A stretch of 64,000 bases of DNA. Origin: Rhytidiadelphus loreus (lineage: Eukaryota; Streptophyta; Bryopsida; Hypnales; Hylocomiaceae). The stretch lies in contig OX344764.1 in NCBI GenBank assembly GCA_947034895.1, positions 49,953,348 to 50,017,347 on the forward strand, in the 5' to 3' direction. Below are positions 25,205 through 37,467 of this stretch, one piece after another (within the stretch, counting starts at the first letter, position 1; every line of letters begins with the position of its first letter). The notes below the pieces were generated by a model. It made no database searches. It was not told the origin of the DNA and saw only the letters and a list, made by a program, of their open reading frames with translations. Position numbers and translations under genes: made by a program.

Positions 25205-27029
25205 TTACATGGTAACCTCGGGACTCAAGTCGTAGAGAATCTTGGCTCTTTCGAACGTGACGAGCTGGATGGGGTCGCTCTCCTGCACAATGGTCACCAC
25301 AATGCTTTTCACGTAGTCATAGCCGAGCAGCTTCAGCTTAGGTCCGATCGACACTCGCCACATCCGCGGGGGATCGAACGTGGGCTGTCCAACCACAGGC
25401 AGGAAGTTATACGTCCCAGTAAATTCAGGGCAGGTTGTACCGGCGTTTGACGCATTCGCAGTGGGGAAGAAGAGGTAGGCCTTCCAGTGCACTTGCAAGG
25501 TGTCATTCGGAATGTGAATCCCAGTAAGCTCAAGGATCTCAACCCCCTTACTCTGGCGCTTCCCGCGGTTCACTTTGAACGTAATGGGCGTCGCGCCCAC
25601 CACCTCGGTTTTGTTGTGCTTCGTGGTGTTGCTGATCAAGCTCAGAACTGCGGATTCCGAGAGAGGGCTGCAAAGCGGAATGGTATTCTCACTCCCCTTC
25701 TGCACACCGTTCGTCAGCCACGGCATCGGCAAGTCCTGGTAATTGTACCTGCAAAACCCGATTTCGAAATCAGAAACGATACAATAAATCGTAGCTTCGG
25801 AATGGTAGAAGTTCAGCTCGAAATCACACAGTTTTGGCTTCGCAATGATACAATTTCAGCTTCCCAATGGCACAATTTCGAAAGAGTTTGAATTGGGTTA
25901 CGAGAAGAAGAATCTCTTACTTGAGCTTATAAATGTCGAGACTCTGGGAGACGTTAACGCGCACCAGATTCGCATTCTCATCATAATACACGAACTGCGA
26001 GTCTAAGAAAGCGGGATCCTCCGGGTACGTCCTCTCCCCACCCGGAATCGTTTGCCACACAGTCCACACCCGGTCCACATTCCCGTGATGCGCGTAAAAG
26101 ATCGGATCGAACGCAGTGCGGTGGAAGTGACCCATATCATCATAAGGAATGTACGGCGGCGGTGCGTTCGGATCCCCCAACCACAGATGCACCGTCCCGT
26201 GCGGGAAATCCTCCAACGTCCCAGGCAGTTTGCCTCCCCAGTCTCCGTATCTGTACGGCTGTCCGTAGAACAAGCTCGTTGTGTTCGACCCGATCACAAT
26301 CTGCGTGAACATCAGCCGAGTATTCTGAAGGCGAATGTGCTCACGCGTCTTATTAGAACACCCCCCAATGGTATCCAAATCCGCCAGGAACGGTGGAAAC
26401 GAGCAATTGTTCCGAATCGGATCGTACAGAGAGGAATTGCTATCCGCGTAAATCGCCGGCATCTCATCCGGGACTGGCGTCACGTCCTCGGAGTCGTCCC
26501 AGGCCCAGAACGGAAGCATGAACGAGTCGTCGTCGAGCAACTTCGCTAGAATGCGTTCATGGAAGTACAAGAACATGCGGTGCCATGGGAGGAACAGCCA
26601 GCCGTTGTGAATCGCTAAGGCATACTCCCATCCAGGGTAGTAGAGCGAGTAGTCGCAGTACAAGCAGTGGAGGTTCATCTGGTTCAACAGGGAGCGGGGG
26701 TCGGTGTCGGGAAGCTCACGCATAAGCTGGTACCCCCTCTCTATCTTCCTGATGTAGTCGTCGCTCACTAAGTGAGCTGCGGGACGAGTCCGCATGGGGA
26801 GGTCAGTCGGGTATTCGAACTGGTAAACTGGCGCTCCTGTGTAAGGAGTGGGCATACAACACTTTTCAACGCTGTTGCACTGGTTGGGCAAGTCGGGGGC
26901 AGGAATGGCACCCCCTATGACGCCTGTCTGGGCGACTACGTCTTGGACGAGCACTGTCAGCGACACTGCTAGGAGAAGCGCTATGCACTTCATCGCCGAC
27001 ATGGAAAGCCTGGGCCTGAGTGACCCCAT
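25205..27029 (-). CDS. PPO: Polyphenol oxidase (catechol oxidase/tyrosinase family), secreted form, two exons
   Basis: A type-3 copper enzyme that oxidises o-diphenols to quinones with O2. Exon 1 is 27029-25921 and exon 2 is 25748-25205. Joined in phase 2 they give 550 residues, a normal plant PPO length. Residues 13-34 form a hydrophobic secretory signal and no plastid transit peptide is evident. Nine N-glycosylation sequons (N198, N208, N226, N249, N359, N410, N415, N451, N468) fit passage through the ER. CuA ligands are H121, H141 and H150, with C125 as the thioether cysteine of HCLYC. CuB ligands are H277, H281 and H315. E273 is the waterkeeper and F302 the gate residue. C51, C57, C58 and C122 match the conserved disulfides. 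The DWL domain starts at YNYQDLPMPWL (371-381); a KFDV-type domain follows from about 417 to the end. HisB1+1 is Gly278 and HisB2+1 is Leu282. A TGA stop lies in frame two codons before the ATG; M10 and M13 are alternative starts. Family assignment is firm; apoplastic or vacuolar location and substrate are inferred. Confidence 0.96.
25749..25920 (-). other. Intron of the polyphenol oxidase gene (172 bp, phase 2)
   Basis: On the minus strand exon 1 ends CTCAA followed by the donor GTAAGAG, and the intron ends TTTTGCAG before GTACAATTACC. Without splicing, exon 1 hits TAA immediately (reading KLK then stop). With splicing, the reading continues directly into the conserved YNYQDLP start of the DWL domain, which fixes both splice sites. 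The intron has short internal near-repeats around GATACAATTTC and GGCACAATTTCG. Confidence 0.93.
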
Positions 27030-27144
27030 ATCTCACAGTCCCAAGGGGAACCCTCCCAACTCAAGTCACCCAACTTCGAATTTCCGAACTTCTCGATGCA
27101 GAGCCGACACTCTACTCCCAGTCTGTGCAAGTACAATTCACGAA

Positions 27145-27174
27145 TTAGTCGACATTCACATAACGGATGGACAT
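27145..27174 (-). promoter_or_regulatory. Possible upstream ORF in the oxidase 5' leader (9 codons)
   Basis: If transcription starts at the TATA-like box, the leader contains an ATG at 27174 followed by eight codons and a TAA, reading MSIRYVNVD. It is out of the way of the main start at 27029 and could slightly damp translation. Short upstream ORFs occur often by chance, so this is only a candidate. Confidence 0.2.
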
Positions 27175-27407
27175 TGATCACGAGCTAGTGTGACGGGACT
27201 CCTGGGGCAGACTGTCGGTATCAAACTACAGAGCATCGAGATGGGAAGAACTGAAAGCAATTGCAACACTTTGTACAATTTTCCATTTCGGAGACGGAGC
27301 AACATACAAGTGTAAAGCGAGGTGTGCCCCATGTAGAGCTAAAGAAGCGCCATCAGCCGAATCGAATGGAATTCTGTGAGTGACTAAGCGCGTTGGAAAC
27401 AGGGGTG

Positions 27408-27414
27408 TTTATAG
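27408..27414 (-). promoter_or_regulatory. Candidate TATA box of the polyphenol oxidase gene
   Basis: The minus strand reads GGCTATAAACACC, a good plant TATA element in a GC-richer context. Transcription would start near 27380, leaving a 5' leader of about 350 nt. No transcript evidence is available and another start is possible. Confidence 0.4.
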
Positions 27415-29219
27415 CCCTCAACCGACCTGTGCTTCACGCTGGGCAATTATTGCGAACCTAGCTAGTCACCAATTGCAAAAAAATTATTTTCTAGAAGGAA
27501 AAAAAAGAAAATCAGAATGTTAAGAAACACTAGCTTACTCACTGCGAGGCAATTGTTCACGTGCTAGTGGGCGGACCCCAGCTGAATGCATGTATCACCG
27601 GCTCCACGGAAATCCTCTGCTTCCTGACTACTGACCCAGATCCCAAGGAAACCCGGCGCCAGTATCATGAAAGAGGCGGATTACCAAAGTGGTTTAAATA
27701 TTTCACATGGCCGCAGAGCTCATCGACGATTTGTGGATATTTGTAGGAGACCGAGTAGGTGAGCATCTGGATGTTTATGTAAGCATGTACAGTCGTCTTC
27801 ATTCGTAGCGAATTCGCAGGACAGGCTGGAAACTTTCGTGGTAGACGTGGATCCTCAATGACGGAGTGTGGAATCCGGAACACTCGTGTTGTATTAGAAT
27901 AATCAACGTTGCAGAAGTTTTCAATAAAAACAACAGGACGGTGATATTCACAGACGAAGTCATAGAAGCATTCTTCTCGTTCGCCGCTTTACCAGCTCGA
28001 TCCGTCGTTCATTGTCGAATTATGGGTTTAATTAATTATCTTTCGATGGACCGAGTAGGCGAGCATCTGAATTAGCTATCGAAAGATAATTAATTAAATG
28101 ATGGGATGGCCAACTGCGGCCCAGCTTGAAGGTCGTATGTTTCAAAAAGAAAAGAAAAAGATAATGGCGGATACCCGAAAGATTCAAGTGCTAGCTAATC
28201 CTCAAGACGACTCAATAGACAATTTGTGCAGCCGATTGAAGTTAATGTTTTTTTGAGAAAGCATGGCCGGGGTGGCATTATTGGACCGATTACTGTTGAT
28301 TTTTTTGACTTCGCTCTCTGTCGTCGTCTAGGATACTCGACCTGAATTGCAATCTCTGCAAGTCTGCAGTCGCCTCTAGCAATTCGCTCCAGTTGCACAT
28401 CTGTCATAAGAAAAAACAGTTTAAAAATTGAATACACCTGTTCCAAACTGTTTCAAACTGCTCCAAGCTGGTCAAAACCTGTTGAAAACTGCATAAGAAA
28501 ATGATGTTGTTGACCTATTTGATGATCATGTTTGAGTCAGAGCGTCAGAACGATGAGCGTAACGTCAGGCTTGCTACTGTAGTTTACCGATCGATATATA
28601 TCCGATTTGCTATGTGCATGAGTAGTAGTGATCGACCCGGCTGCTGCTGCAGGGGTGCCGGTGGTATTGTAATTTTTTTTTTCTCCAATGGACAAAATCG
28701 AAATGAATTCAATTGCCAGGCTAATCAGGTTTGTCCTTTCTTTCTTTCTTTTTCCTTTGACAGAAGGTTTGCTAGAGACTCTGTGACTTCTGGAAGAATG
28801 GCACCTACCGCTCTTGTCTCGCATCCTTCAATTGTGGAACCTGGCAGAGTCTAATATTCGTTTGAAAATTTAATGGCGATCAGGAAAAACTCTGGTTACG
28901 GCACCTGTCGATTTATTGTTAGGAATGGGTTGGAACATGGCTGAACGTTTGCAGTAAGTTAGGTATCGATAACATAAACTTATCTTTCTGACCGTTTTAG
29001 ATACAGTAGTGAGGCGGCTTTGAAATCGACAGAAGTACGTTTCACTTCCATGTGAGCCGATGTTGGAGGAGGTGAGGCCGTTTCTGAGGAAAGTGACAGC
29101 TAATGCTACATTGCTAGGAGCCCTGAAAGAGCCTTCTCCTAATTTTTTTTTCTCGTATTTTTACTACCATTTTTAATTTTTAGTTTTTAATTTTACCAAT
29201 ATATTTTTTGTTTTTTTTC
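27415..29219. other. Upstream flank of the oxidase gene, no gene identified
   Basis: Moderately GC-rich unique sequence with the 28027-28098 hairpin, two copies of the GACCGAGTAGG motif, and a (TTTC)n-like patch near 28738-28760. The frames at 28501-28854 on both strands are antisense to each other and contain a Cys/Gly-rich low-complexity patch. Confidence 0.4.
28027..28098. repeat. Perfect 21-bp inverted repeat with a duplicated motif in its loop
   Basis: The arms 28027-28047 and 28078-28098 are exact reverse complements (TTTAATTAATTATCTTTCGA then T). The loop holds GACCGAGTAGGCGAGCATCT (28049-28068). The same motif, with one change, occurs at 27749-27768, exactly 300 bp upstream. Confidence 0.85.
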
Positions 29220-29531
29220 CATTAGAGAAAAAATGAGGCCTCCGGAGGGCTTCTCCATAGTGACCAAAGAAGGCTATTGTTTTCAAAAGTAGTCCCTGGT
29301 CGGAATCTAGCTACAGAGGAAAGTCAGCTTGGGTGAATATCTCCGGAGCAGTCAGCTGTGGCAACTAAAAAAATGTAAAACTGGATTCATGTATCATTGG
29401 TAGCATTGAAAATTGCAGGTTTGAAGTAGGTGATATTAGGGGGAAAAAAATTTGCCAAAAAAAAGATAGGAGGGAGGGTAGTTTAGTTGCTGCTAGAACA
29501 GCCTTCCAGAGGCCTCATTTTTTCTCTAATG
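29220..29531. mobile_element. CATTAGA-family element, copy 2 (312 bp)
   Basis: The terminal inverted repeats are about 30 bp. The left end starts CATTAGAGAAAAAATGAGGC and continues CTCCGGAGGGC; the reverse complement of the right end is the same sequence continuing CTCTGGAAGGC. This is the cleanest terminal repeat in the family. No target duplication is evident, and the left flank is a T-rich tract. Confidence 0.8.
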
Positions 29532-30972
29532 CTTGTTTGTGACGGCAAATGATAAGGTAGTTTGCTCTTAAAGCAACCATTTAAGCCTATTGAACTCATC
29601 ATTGACAGTAATAGATATTTCAAGCAACATGTCACCCATTCCTAGATAGGGATTGCATTTAGAACATGGTCGCTTTTAGAATAGATTACCTTGTCTGTGA
29701 TCGCCGAGGGAACGCTTGATACTTTTGTAAAACCTTTGTCCTCTAAGGCTAGGAAGGGATAAAATTCCACACCATTATGACATAATAGTAGTTGTGGCAA
29801 TGACATACGGCACATTGCACTAATAATGAAATTTAGTATAATTTGCAATATTAATTATGAACTCTAACATCTGATATTTAACTAATTGTGGATAAATCCA
29901 TACAGTCCAAAAATTAATATTGCATCTACCAAGGAATGATGAAAATATGAAAAATATAGTCGAAATGTAGACTTTTGAGATTAAAAAATGGATCAAAATT
30001 ATCATTTTGGATTAAAAAAATTAATTAATTTAGAATAGACAAGTATCGGCTACCAATCAATGTATTGTCAATTATAATAAAAACATCTATAATTTTGCAA
30101 AAAGTCCAAAATTAGTTAAACATGGATTTAACACTAAATGGCAATAACATTAGTAATGTTTCCAACACTAAATGGCAACATCAACACTAATTTTCAATTG
30201 CATTTCCACCCAAAAAAAATATTAAATCAAGATGGTTCCTTTACAAGATTACGGTTTGCACTAAATTAGTATCCAATATGATCACTAATTTTCAACTGAA
30301 TGAGAATTAAAGTGAGTTACATGATTGGGTAAATAACACTATATAGGTACTATGACACTAAATTTTATTATTAGTACAGTCTTTGTTCCTTCAATAAAAT
30401 AGTATGTAAATTTTTTTTTTAAATCTTTAAAATCATCATAATTAAGACTTTATGTTATAGGTTACAGTGAAGAAAAACTTAGTAAATTTACTAATAGTTA
30501 ATTTGAAATCAATTTCAGAAGAAATTTTGAGTTTATTTTTTAAAACTTATTTAGATATATTGGATAGTGCAATGGTAGATTGAATTGTACATGTATGATC
30601 TATGAGTCTTACTTACCCATTAAAAATCCAATCAAGTATTTTAAGGATGTTGCATGATTGGGGGCAATGTTTTTGGATAGAGAATTATTATTTTTTTAAA
30701 TTGTATACTTTATATGCTGACTATATCAAGGCTTTTTTCTATTTCTTATTCAAAACAAGATTCAAAACTATCATCACTATGGTCTAAAGTTTATTAAGAA
30801 AATAGTGCAAAGTATTGAGTGATTGTTTAGTGTTGAAAAAATTGACTACTTAGAAAATATGTAAATGTATTGATCATGGATTTTGGAACTCATATTTTAT
30901 CACATTTGTATTTTGTTTTATCTCCCTTCCCCCTCTTCCCTAGTCTCAAAGGTTAAGATCTTTGTTTGAAAG
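29532..30972. other. AT-rich non-coding sequence
   Basis: It contains scattered ACACTAAATGGCAA(C/T)A repeats around 30130-30190. No gene or element ends were found. Confidence 0.45.
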
Positions 30973-30983
30973 TCATCACTAAA

Positions 30984-31177
30984 TGGGAGCGAGAACTTAA
31001 TGGTTAGCCATAGCCCCTCAATGTGCTCTATCCGTGGGCTTACGTTGTGGTTTGGTTGTTAGTCAATTTTGCCTGTTGTTTGTCCATTTGTTTGCTCCCT
31101 TGCCATGCCATTTGTGGTTGGTTTTATCTTATTGTTATTGGTAATAAAATCCCACTTCATTTGTTTAAGAAAAAAAA
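30984..31177 (+). mobile_element. Truncated poly(A) retrotransposon fragment (LINE-like 3' end)
   Basis: It is 194 bp and ends ATTTGTTTAAG plus an A-run. The 11-bp direct duplication TCATCACTAAA flanks it (30973-30983 and 31178-31188). Just before the tail it contains GGTAATAAAATCCCACTTC, typical of plant LINE 3' ends. No pol III A/B boxes are convincing, so a 5'-truncated LINE is preferred over a SINE. Confidence 0.75.
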
Positions 31178-31222
31178 ATCATCACTAAAATAATCTAATA
31201 ACTTATAACTTTGAGTACTTCA

Positions 31223-31947
31223 GGGTGAATGCAAGAAACACCGGTACTATTTGGCGTCACAATTGGAATGACGGAGATGCAATTTGCCATATCTTTTAGG
31301 AAATGAAGTCCATGTACTTGAAATTTTTATTGGAGATGGCTAACTTGGAAGTCCTCAGATTTCTTACTTTTGAGAAATTTTGAAAAAAAATCCTTTAATT
31401 AAATTGTAATTTACCTAATTTGTCACACTTTGTGTTTTAGGGGGTTTTAGTACTGTGGAGCATCCAAAAATGATGTTGTATGTCTAGGATTGTTGTGGGC
31501 TATTGCCACAATAGAAGGGCATGTGCCCACCAAAGGGCATTCAAAAAAACACAATTCTTTGTCTTCAACATGCATGCAAATAGGGGTCCCTTGCCCATAG
31601 CGCTCTTAACATTTATGATGGTTTCAATTTTTAGTTTTTGGTGAAATGTAATCACTATCAAGTCTCTACAAATGGCCAATTTTTAGTTTTTTTTTATTCA
31701 TGATTTTCTAATTATTATTAATTTATACTTAATTTTATCTACTTTTTGTGACAAACTGTCATTTTTTTCAAAGAGTACTATTTCAGTATTATTAAGTACT
31801 CAAAAGTACTACTGGCCGTTGATTTTTCGGATCAACAGCTAAGATTGCTCCGTTTTGCAGTACTATGAGTACTAGCAGTACTAGGCAGAAAAAATGCAGT
31901 TTTGGCAGAACGCTCCCTAAATCGTTCGGTGTTTCTTGCATCTACCC
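31223..31947. mobile_element. Non-autonomous TIR transposon, 4-bp-TSD family, copy 1
   Basis: The element is 725 bp. Its left end starts GGGTGAATGCAAGAAACACC and the reverse complement of its right end starts GGGTAGATGCAAGAAACACC. It is flanked by the direct duplication TTCA (31219-31222 and 31948-31951). The interior is alignable by eye over its whole length with the copies at 49954 and 57254. It has no coding potential. The superfamily is not assigned: 4-bp duplications of varying sequence are uncommon among plant DNA transposons (known for Sola1/Sola2 and Ginger types). Confidence 0.85.
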
Positions 31948-31951
31948 TTCA

Positions 31952-34340
31952 TTACATTTTTGGAAATTTGGAATATCTGAAGGTCCTTCAAAGACCATTA
32001 AAGTAATAATACCTAAAGGACAATTGTTCTTGAGACAAGCATTTGGAAATTTGGAAAGGTCCAAGATTACAAAGTCAATTTTGATTGCATATTTTACTCT
32101 TTTAATTTTTTAAATTTTGGGAGTGAAAAGTACAAAAATATATCCTAAAACAAAAATTATCTAACATAATGCTACATGCATTCCAAAGGATTCTTATGTC
32201 AATAGAGTTGTAAAAATGTGCCTTTGTAGTTGTTTGGAGTGTCTCATTTGTTACTTACAACCTCTACTACCCTAGGTCAGTTTCGTAAATAATTAGGGAA
32301 AAATTGGAACATGTCTAATTTCTTTTTTAATTATAAAAATATTTTTTGAAAATCTGAGAAAATTTCATTGTTGAAAATTTTGAATATTCAAAAAATAATT
32401 TTTGAGAAAATTTAGAAAAAAGAAATACATTCACTTATGAATAGAAAAAATCAAATCACTTTTGAAAAATTAGGAAGAGCTAAGCAACATTCCGGATTAG
32501 CCAAGAAAATTGAATCAAGCCGCTGAATTTTCCAAATGCCACAATTAAAATAATTATTTCAACATCAAGGTGCCCAATTGTCCACATGCCACAATTAAAA
32601 TAATTATTTCGACATCAGGGTGCCCAATTTTCCAAATGCCACAATTAAATTCAAGGTGCCAAATCTGACTTGAACTGGGTTAACTATTTGTCTAATGTGA
32701 GGGGTCCGCCATTTCAACAATGACTCCCAATTTTTCAAATGTGATCATCCGCAGTAAATAACATGTTCCCAGCGGCAAAATCGCGTTCCCTACGTTCCCC
32801 AAGCTCCCCAAGCTCCCCCATTTTCTCCCCCTCCGTGCGAGGTACTCTCTATCCCCGCCGCTCCAAACGCGCGCGGATCCCTCGCAAACGCCCCCGACAG
32901 GCCAAAGTCGGAGCTAGCCCGCCTGTCTAGCTGGAGGGCCGGAGGGGCGGTGCCGTACCGGATACCCGTCCTCTGCTGCATCCTTTTATAAATATACGCT
33001 TCCTGCAAGAAGGCACCAACTGGGTACGCAATAACGCATCAGTCTGTCCGTTTTCCAGTCCCTCACCTTACGATGCTATAAGATCCATACCTTACGGCTC
33101 CAATTCCAAAAACAAAAGCTCCTGAACCTCCCTCACGCACTGGCCTCGAACCCCGTTCAATCTTTTATCTTTTCATCGCAAAGGTACGTACAAAGGGAGT
33201 ACGTTCTAACCAATCAATATAAGTATTATATATATATATGGTTCCCACTACTAGCTACCCACATCGGATCCACCAAATCCCAATTGATGCTGAGCTTAAC
33301 ACAACCGCAGCAGCAGCAGGGTAGTCTACTACAGCATCACCCCAGTCATGCCAAAACTGATCTTGATCGGACATTCGACAGTACTTTTCATCGATCTCTG
33401 CACACGAACTTAAACTTGGGTATAAGTGTATAACTGTAAGAACGGAATCCCAATCTCATCAGTCTTTCTGATGAATCCCAAGTTTAGGAGACTGAGGAGG
33501 CCCACTACTGTAGACCTGTAGACTTCCTGACCTTGTAGTGGTAATTAATGAACCAACTCGTGAAGGCATGGCCACGCATATGGTTGACGTAATAGTTGAC
33601 CTCACTACTACTGCGCAAACTGAACTACTGGAGAACATTCATTTTACTGCGCAAACTGGAGAACATTCATTTACGGCGTCAGCCAGCAGAGAGTTGTGGC
33701 AGAATTTCTACCAGGGGGACTGTAGCTCTGCCACCTTGACTTTGATTTCGGAAACTCCGTCAATCTGCTCTTCTTGTACGTCCTGTATGATCGTTTTTTT
33801 TCTACGTCGTTCGCCAATCTTATTATTATTGTTACCGGTATAATAAGTCGACAGGAGTTCCTGACTTCCTGTAGGTTGACTTGTGGACCGGAAGTTGACG
33901 CAGTGGGTGGGACTGACGGAGGATTTTGTCAAGCAGGCAGCTAAAGGTGTTTGATTATATTTAGAGGAATTTGTTAAATTTGTAATGCTGCCGTTTCCTC
34001 ACTTGCAATATCGCGACCATGGGTACGCCACGTGGGGAGAGGAATAGTTCGACGTGACCGGGTGCAGGTGTCGACGAGCCGGCGGATGGTGTCGTCCACT
34101 GTCTATTTGTTATTCTTGAGGTCCCTTATTGAGTGGGTCTGACCGTTGGACAGAGAGACTATGGCGTGGACTCTAGTTTCTGGAAGTCCAGGTTCCAAAT
34201 CCTGTCTACAACTGCGCATTCACACTGCACAATGTGGTTAGGTTTTCTTTTTCTTTTTTTTCTTTTTTGACACAAATAAGACGAAATTTCAGTGCAAGGG
34301 ATATTTTACAAGCCACCAACCACAAGTGGCTTGACAAGGC
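31952..34340. other. AT-rich sequence then a GC-richer island (32.7-34.0 kb)
   Basis: Beyond the 50-bp tandem repeat there is a compositional island with TTTTATAAATATACGC (about 32985), which could be a promoter on the plus strand. No open frame follows it convincingly. The frame at 33538-33843 is unrecognised and spans a short internal duplication (TTTACTGCGCAAACTG-type, 33608-33672). Confidence 0.35.
32528..32660 (+). repeat. Tandem repeat, 50-bp period, about 2.6 units
   Basis: TCCAMATGCCACAATTAAA starts at 32531, 32581 and 32631. The first two units continue ATAATTATTTCRACATCARG then GTGCCCAAT. Confidence 0.9.
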
Positions 34341-34566
34341 CAGGGTGAGTTGACCCCCTCATTGCCACTCCAGGGCAAACCCTAGAATTTTTTATTTGTA
34401 AGGCTTAATTTTTTTTGGAATTCTGAATTCATATTTGCAATCAGAGATTCAGAGGCCCCAAATTACTTTCAGGAGATGCAAGAATTACCAAAAAATTGGC
34501 ACAACATAGGGGGCTTTTTTGTCAAACCTAAGTTGACTAGGACAATGAGGGGATCAATTCTCCCTA
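34341..34566. mobile_element. Small MITE with about 25-bp terminal repeats (226 bp)
   Basis: The left end is CAGGGTGAGTTGACCCCCTC and the reverse-complemented right end is TAGGGAGAATTGATCCCCTC, both continuing ATTG. The CAGGG start resembles hAT termini, but no 8-bp duplication was found. Confidence 0.65.
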
Positions 34567-37467
34567 CACGCTTGGCAGGGACTGGTCAAACAGCAAGGAC
34601 CACATTGAAGACAAATTAAGCGGTTTAAAGGGTTTGGTTGGAGTGGGGATGTGGGATTTGACTAATGAATGAATTAATATTGTTGTTTACCTAGGACGAA
34701 GCTTCACGATAATATCATTCTTGTTGATTTTGGTTGTCACGTACTAATTTCTCAACTTTTTACACTAATTTTTATTTTTTATTTTTACTTTGGGGGGTGA
34801 TACAAATGAACATACAATAATGTTGTGCTTGTAGGGGCTTGGGCCTGTTTTTCCTTTTTTTCTTCTCTACACTGTCCATTCCAAAGAAGTAAAAATGAAC
34901 ATAATGTTATTTAAAGAATTTAAAAAAAAATGAACATAACAAAATTGCCTATAGTTGTAGAAGGGTCAATTTTTAACTTCTTAAATGCTCCACAGTCTAT
35001 ATTACTTTCATAAAAAATATTTTCTCTTTCATTTAACCCATAAAGTACAATAAGCTCCTATGGAGAGGTTTTTAAGGCTCGGATAGGTTCACACAAAGTC
35101 ATTTTTGAACAAATGAAAGTAGTGAAATTTTTATGTAAGATGCATGCTTGTATTAGCATTGTGAAAATATAATTTTTTCTTACAAGTGGATGCCTAAATC
35201 AAGACTCGAAATTTTAAGAGGTAGGTGTGCAACTTGGACTATATGCTAATAGAGAAGGCAAGTAGTCTAGCAAGCTATGATTTCTTTTCCACTAACTTTG
35301 AACACAATCTATGAAGTTGAATGGATTAAATTTTCTTACACACATTCACATGTTAGTATTGGAAAATAATGTGTGGTTGAAAATGAAAAAAAAAAATCCC
35401 AATTTTCACTAAAATCACTTTAAAATGTTAGTTTGTGCAACAACTTTAGAACCATTAGGGCAAATTCTAGTGTAAATTCACGAAATTCTATTTAAATGTT
35501 TTTATAACTTGATTAAACCCTAAAGGTTTAGATAAGTACCTATAATCTTAATTATTTCAATATTTAAAAAAAAAATTCAAGATAGGAAAATTAATTAGCT
35601 CTCTAGGAATATAAATTTTATTTCAATCAATTCTTAGGAGCAAAAGTTATGCCACTATGTGCCCAAAATAGGCAAGGGTGGGCAATAAAAATAAATAAAA
35701 ATGTGAAATAATATTTTTAAATTTATTTCTTATATAGAATATTTTTTTTTTCTATGTGGAAAGATTTGATTCATTCCATTTGGATAAGTGATGTGAAAGT
35801 TATGAAGCTTCTTGTTTTGTGGGCAACCTTAGCAAATTCTTGATAAAATAATGTTTTGGACCCATTTTTGAACTCAATTTTAATAATTTTTCAAATAGTT
35901 GCACATGGTTTAATTTGCTTTCTCAAACAATCTCATTGTTGGGATTAGAGTATGTTTCAATTCTATCTTAAAGCTATCAACAATTAAATTTGTTCTTCTA
36001 CTTGTATCTACTTCAACTTAACAATTTTTTAAAGAATAAAATTACAAAGTTTTTTTTTGAATTTTTTATCCTAAACTCTCAATTCAATTCTTCAACATAA
36101 AAAACTTAATTCACAATTTGGGGTACAAAAATTTTAAGTTAAGAGAATTCAAAGCTTTATAATCAGTTAGTTTAGGTACAAAAAAACTCATATTCTTCAC
36201 TTTAAATGTTTATATAGTATCTTGTAATCAATAAAATCAAAGCTTCTAAAACTACTTCCAAAGATTTTTGTACAAGTCTAGTGCAAGATCCCATGGGTAG
36301 ATATGCAAAACAAAAATACAATTTTTTTTTTGTCTGCATAGAAAATGGCAATTTTGAATGTTTTTTTATTAGACAAAATGACTTTGGGACTTTAGGGAAT
36401 TAGTGTTTTAGAAGGAGGAAAGCTTTGTGTTGAGTGTTAGAATTTTGATTCTTCCAAAAAATGAGTTCTTCCAAAACAATTGAAATCTTAGCTACTTTTT
36501 TTGGGACATTTTGTCAATGCAAGATGATTTCAGATATGCAAACACCTCTGTTATTTTTGAAAATTGCCATGCAAGTAATTAACATAACTACCTACCCAAT
36601 AGTCTCAATTTTCAAAGTTGAATAATGCCTCATGCTCCACAAAGTTGAGTCAAACTATGTTAACTTTGTTGGACAAGGCCAAACAAAAATCTTCTAACTT
36701 CAAACATTATAATCTCACAATCTATGTGGTCAAATTTCCTAGGAAGTCATGTACAAATTTGCACAATTCAAATTTTGATAAATCCTTTTATATTTCAATT
36801 ATGCTCAATGCAATAGAAAATGGCAATTTTGGATACTTTTTGTGAAAAATACCCCTAGTCCTTTAGTCTCAACTATAGTGATTAAAGTTGTAGTGGAATC
36901 TTTAATCCTAAAATGCATGAGAGGAAGTTTTGAGTCCTTTCCATGATTTCAAGGAAGTCTATAAGATAAATAAAACTATTTTTCATGCAAATTTTTTGGA
37001 AGAATTGCTTGATTTTATGTTCAATGAATTCTATTGGACATCCCCTCTTTGTGATATCTTTTTGACTTTCCTCATATAAGAAAATGAAAAATCTACTAAT
37101 CATCATGTCATATAACCTATGCAAAGGTTAGATTCGACAAAAACTAAGTCATTTCTAGAGAAAAAAAAGTGACATGTGTCATCTTGTAAATGGTTTGAGG
37201 TGATGTGGACCCCTAAGAATCTCATGTGGAAACTCAATTTGAACAGTTACCAACCAAATCAAACCTTCACATATGGTATTTTGGCAATTTTATATCTTTT
37301 TCTTTATGTAAAATTTAGTTATAAAAGTGATATTTTTGAATTTGAATCCATCTAATCAAGTGAAGCTTCCCAAGTCTAATTCTTGTTCCAATTTGAATTT
37401 TTGAAAAAACACTAAATCCAATATTTTATTACAATTTGAATTTTGGACTGGAGTGTTTATTTTTTTA
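34567..37467. other. AT-rich non-coding sequence
   Basis: Long A- and T-runs and degenerate repeats; segments near 36618-36845 share GAAAATGGCAATTTT with 36341. No supportable gene. Confidence 0.45.

Noticed and set aside
24881..26549. Plus-strand open frames of 134-189 codons across the oxidase locus
   Set aside because: They lie antisense to the oxidase exons, where codon bias on the coding strand suppresses stops. They show no domains of their own.
33538..33843. 101-codon plus-strand frame in a GC-richer island
   Set aside because: It has no recognisable family, an internal short duplication and a low-complexity hydrophobic end. It is not listed as a gene.
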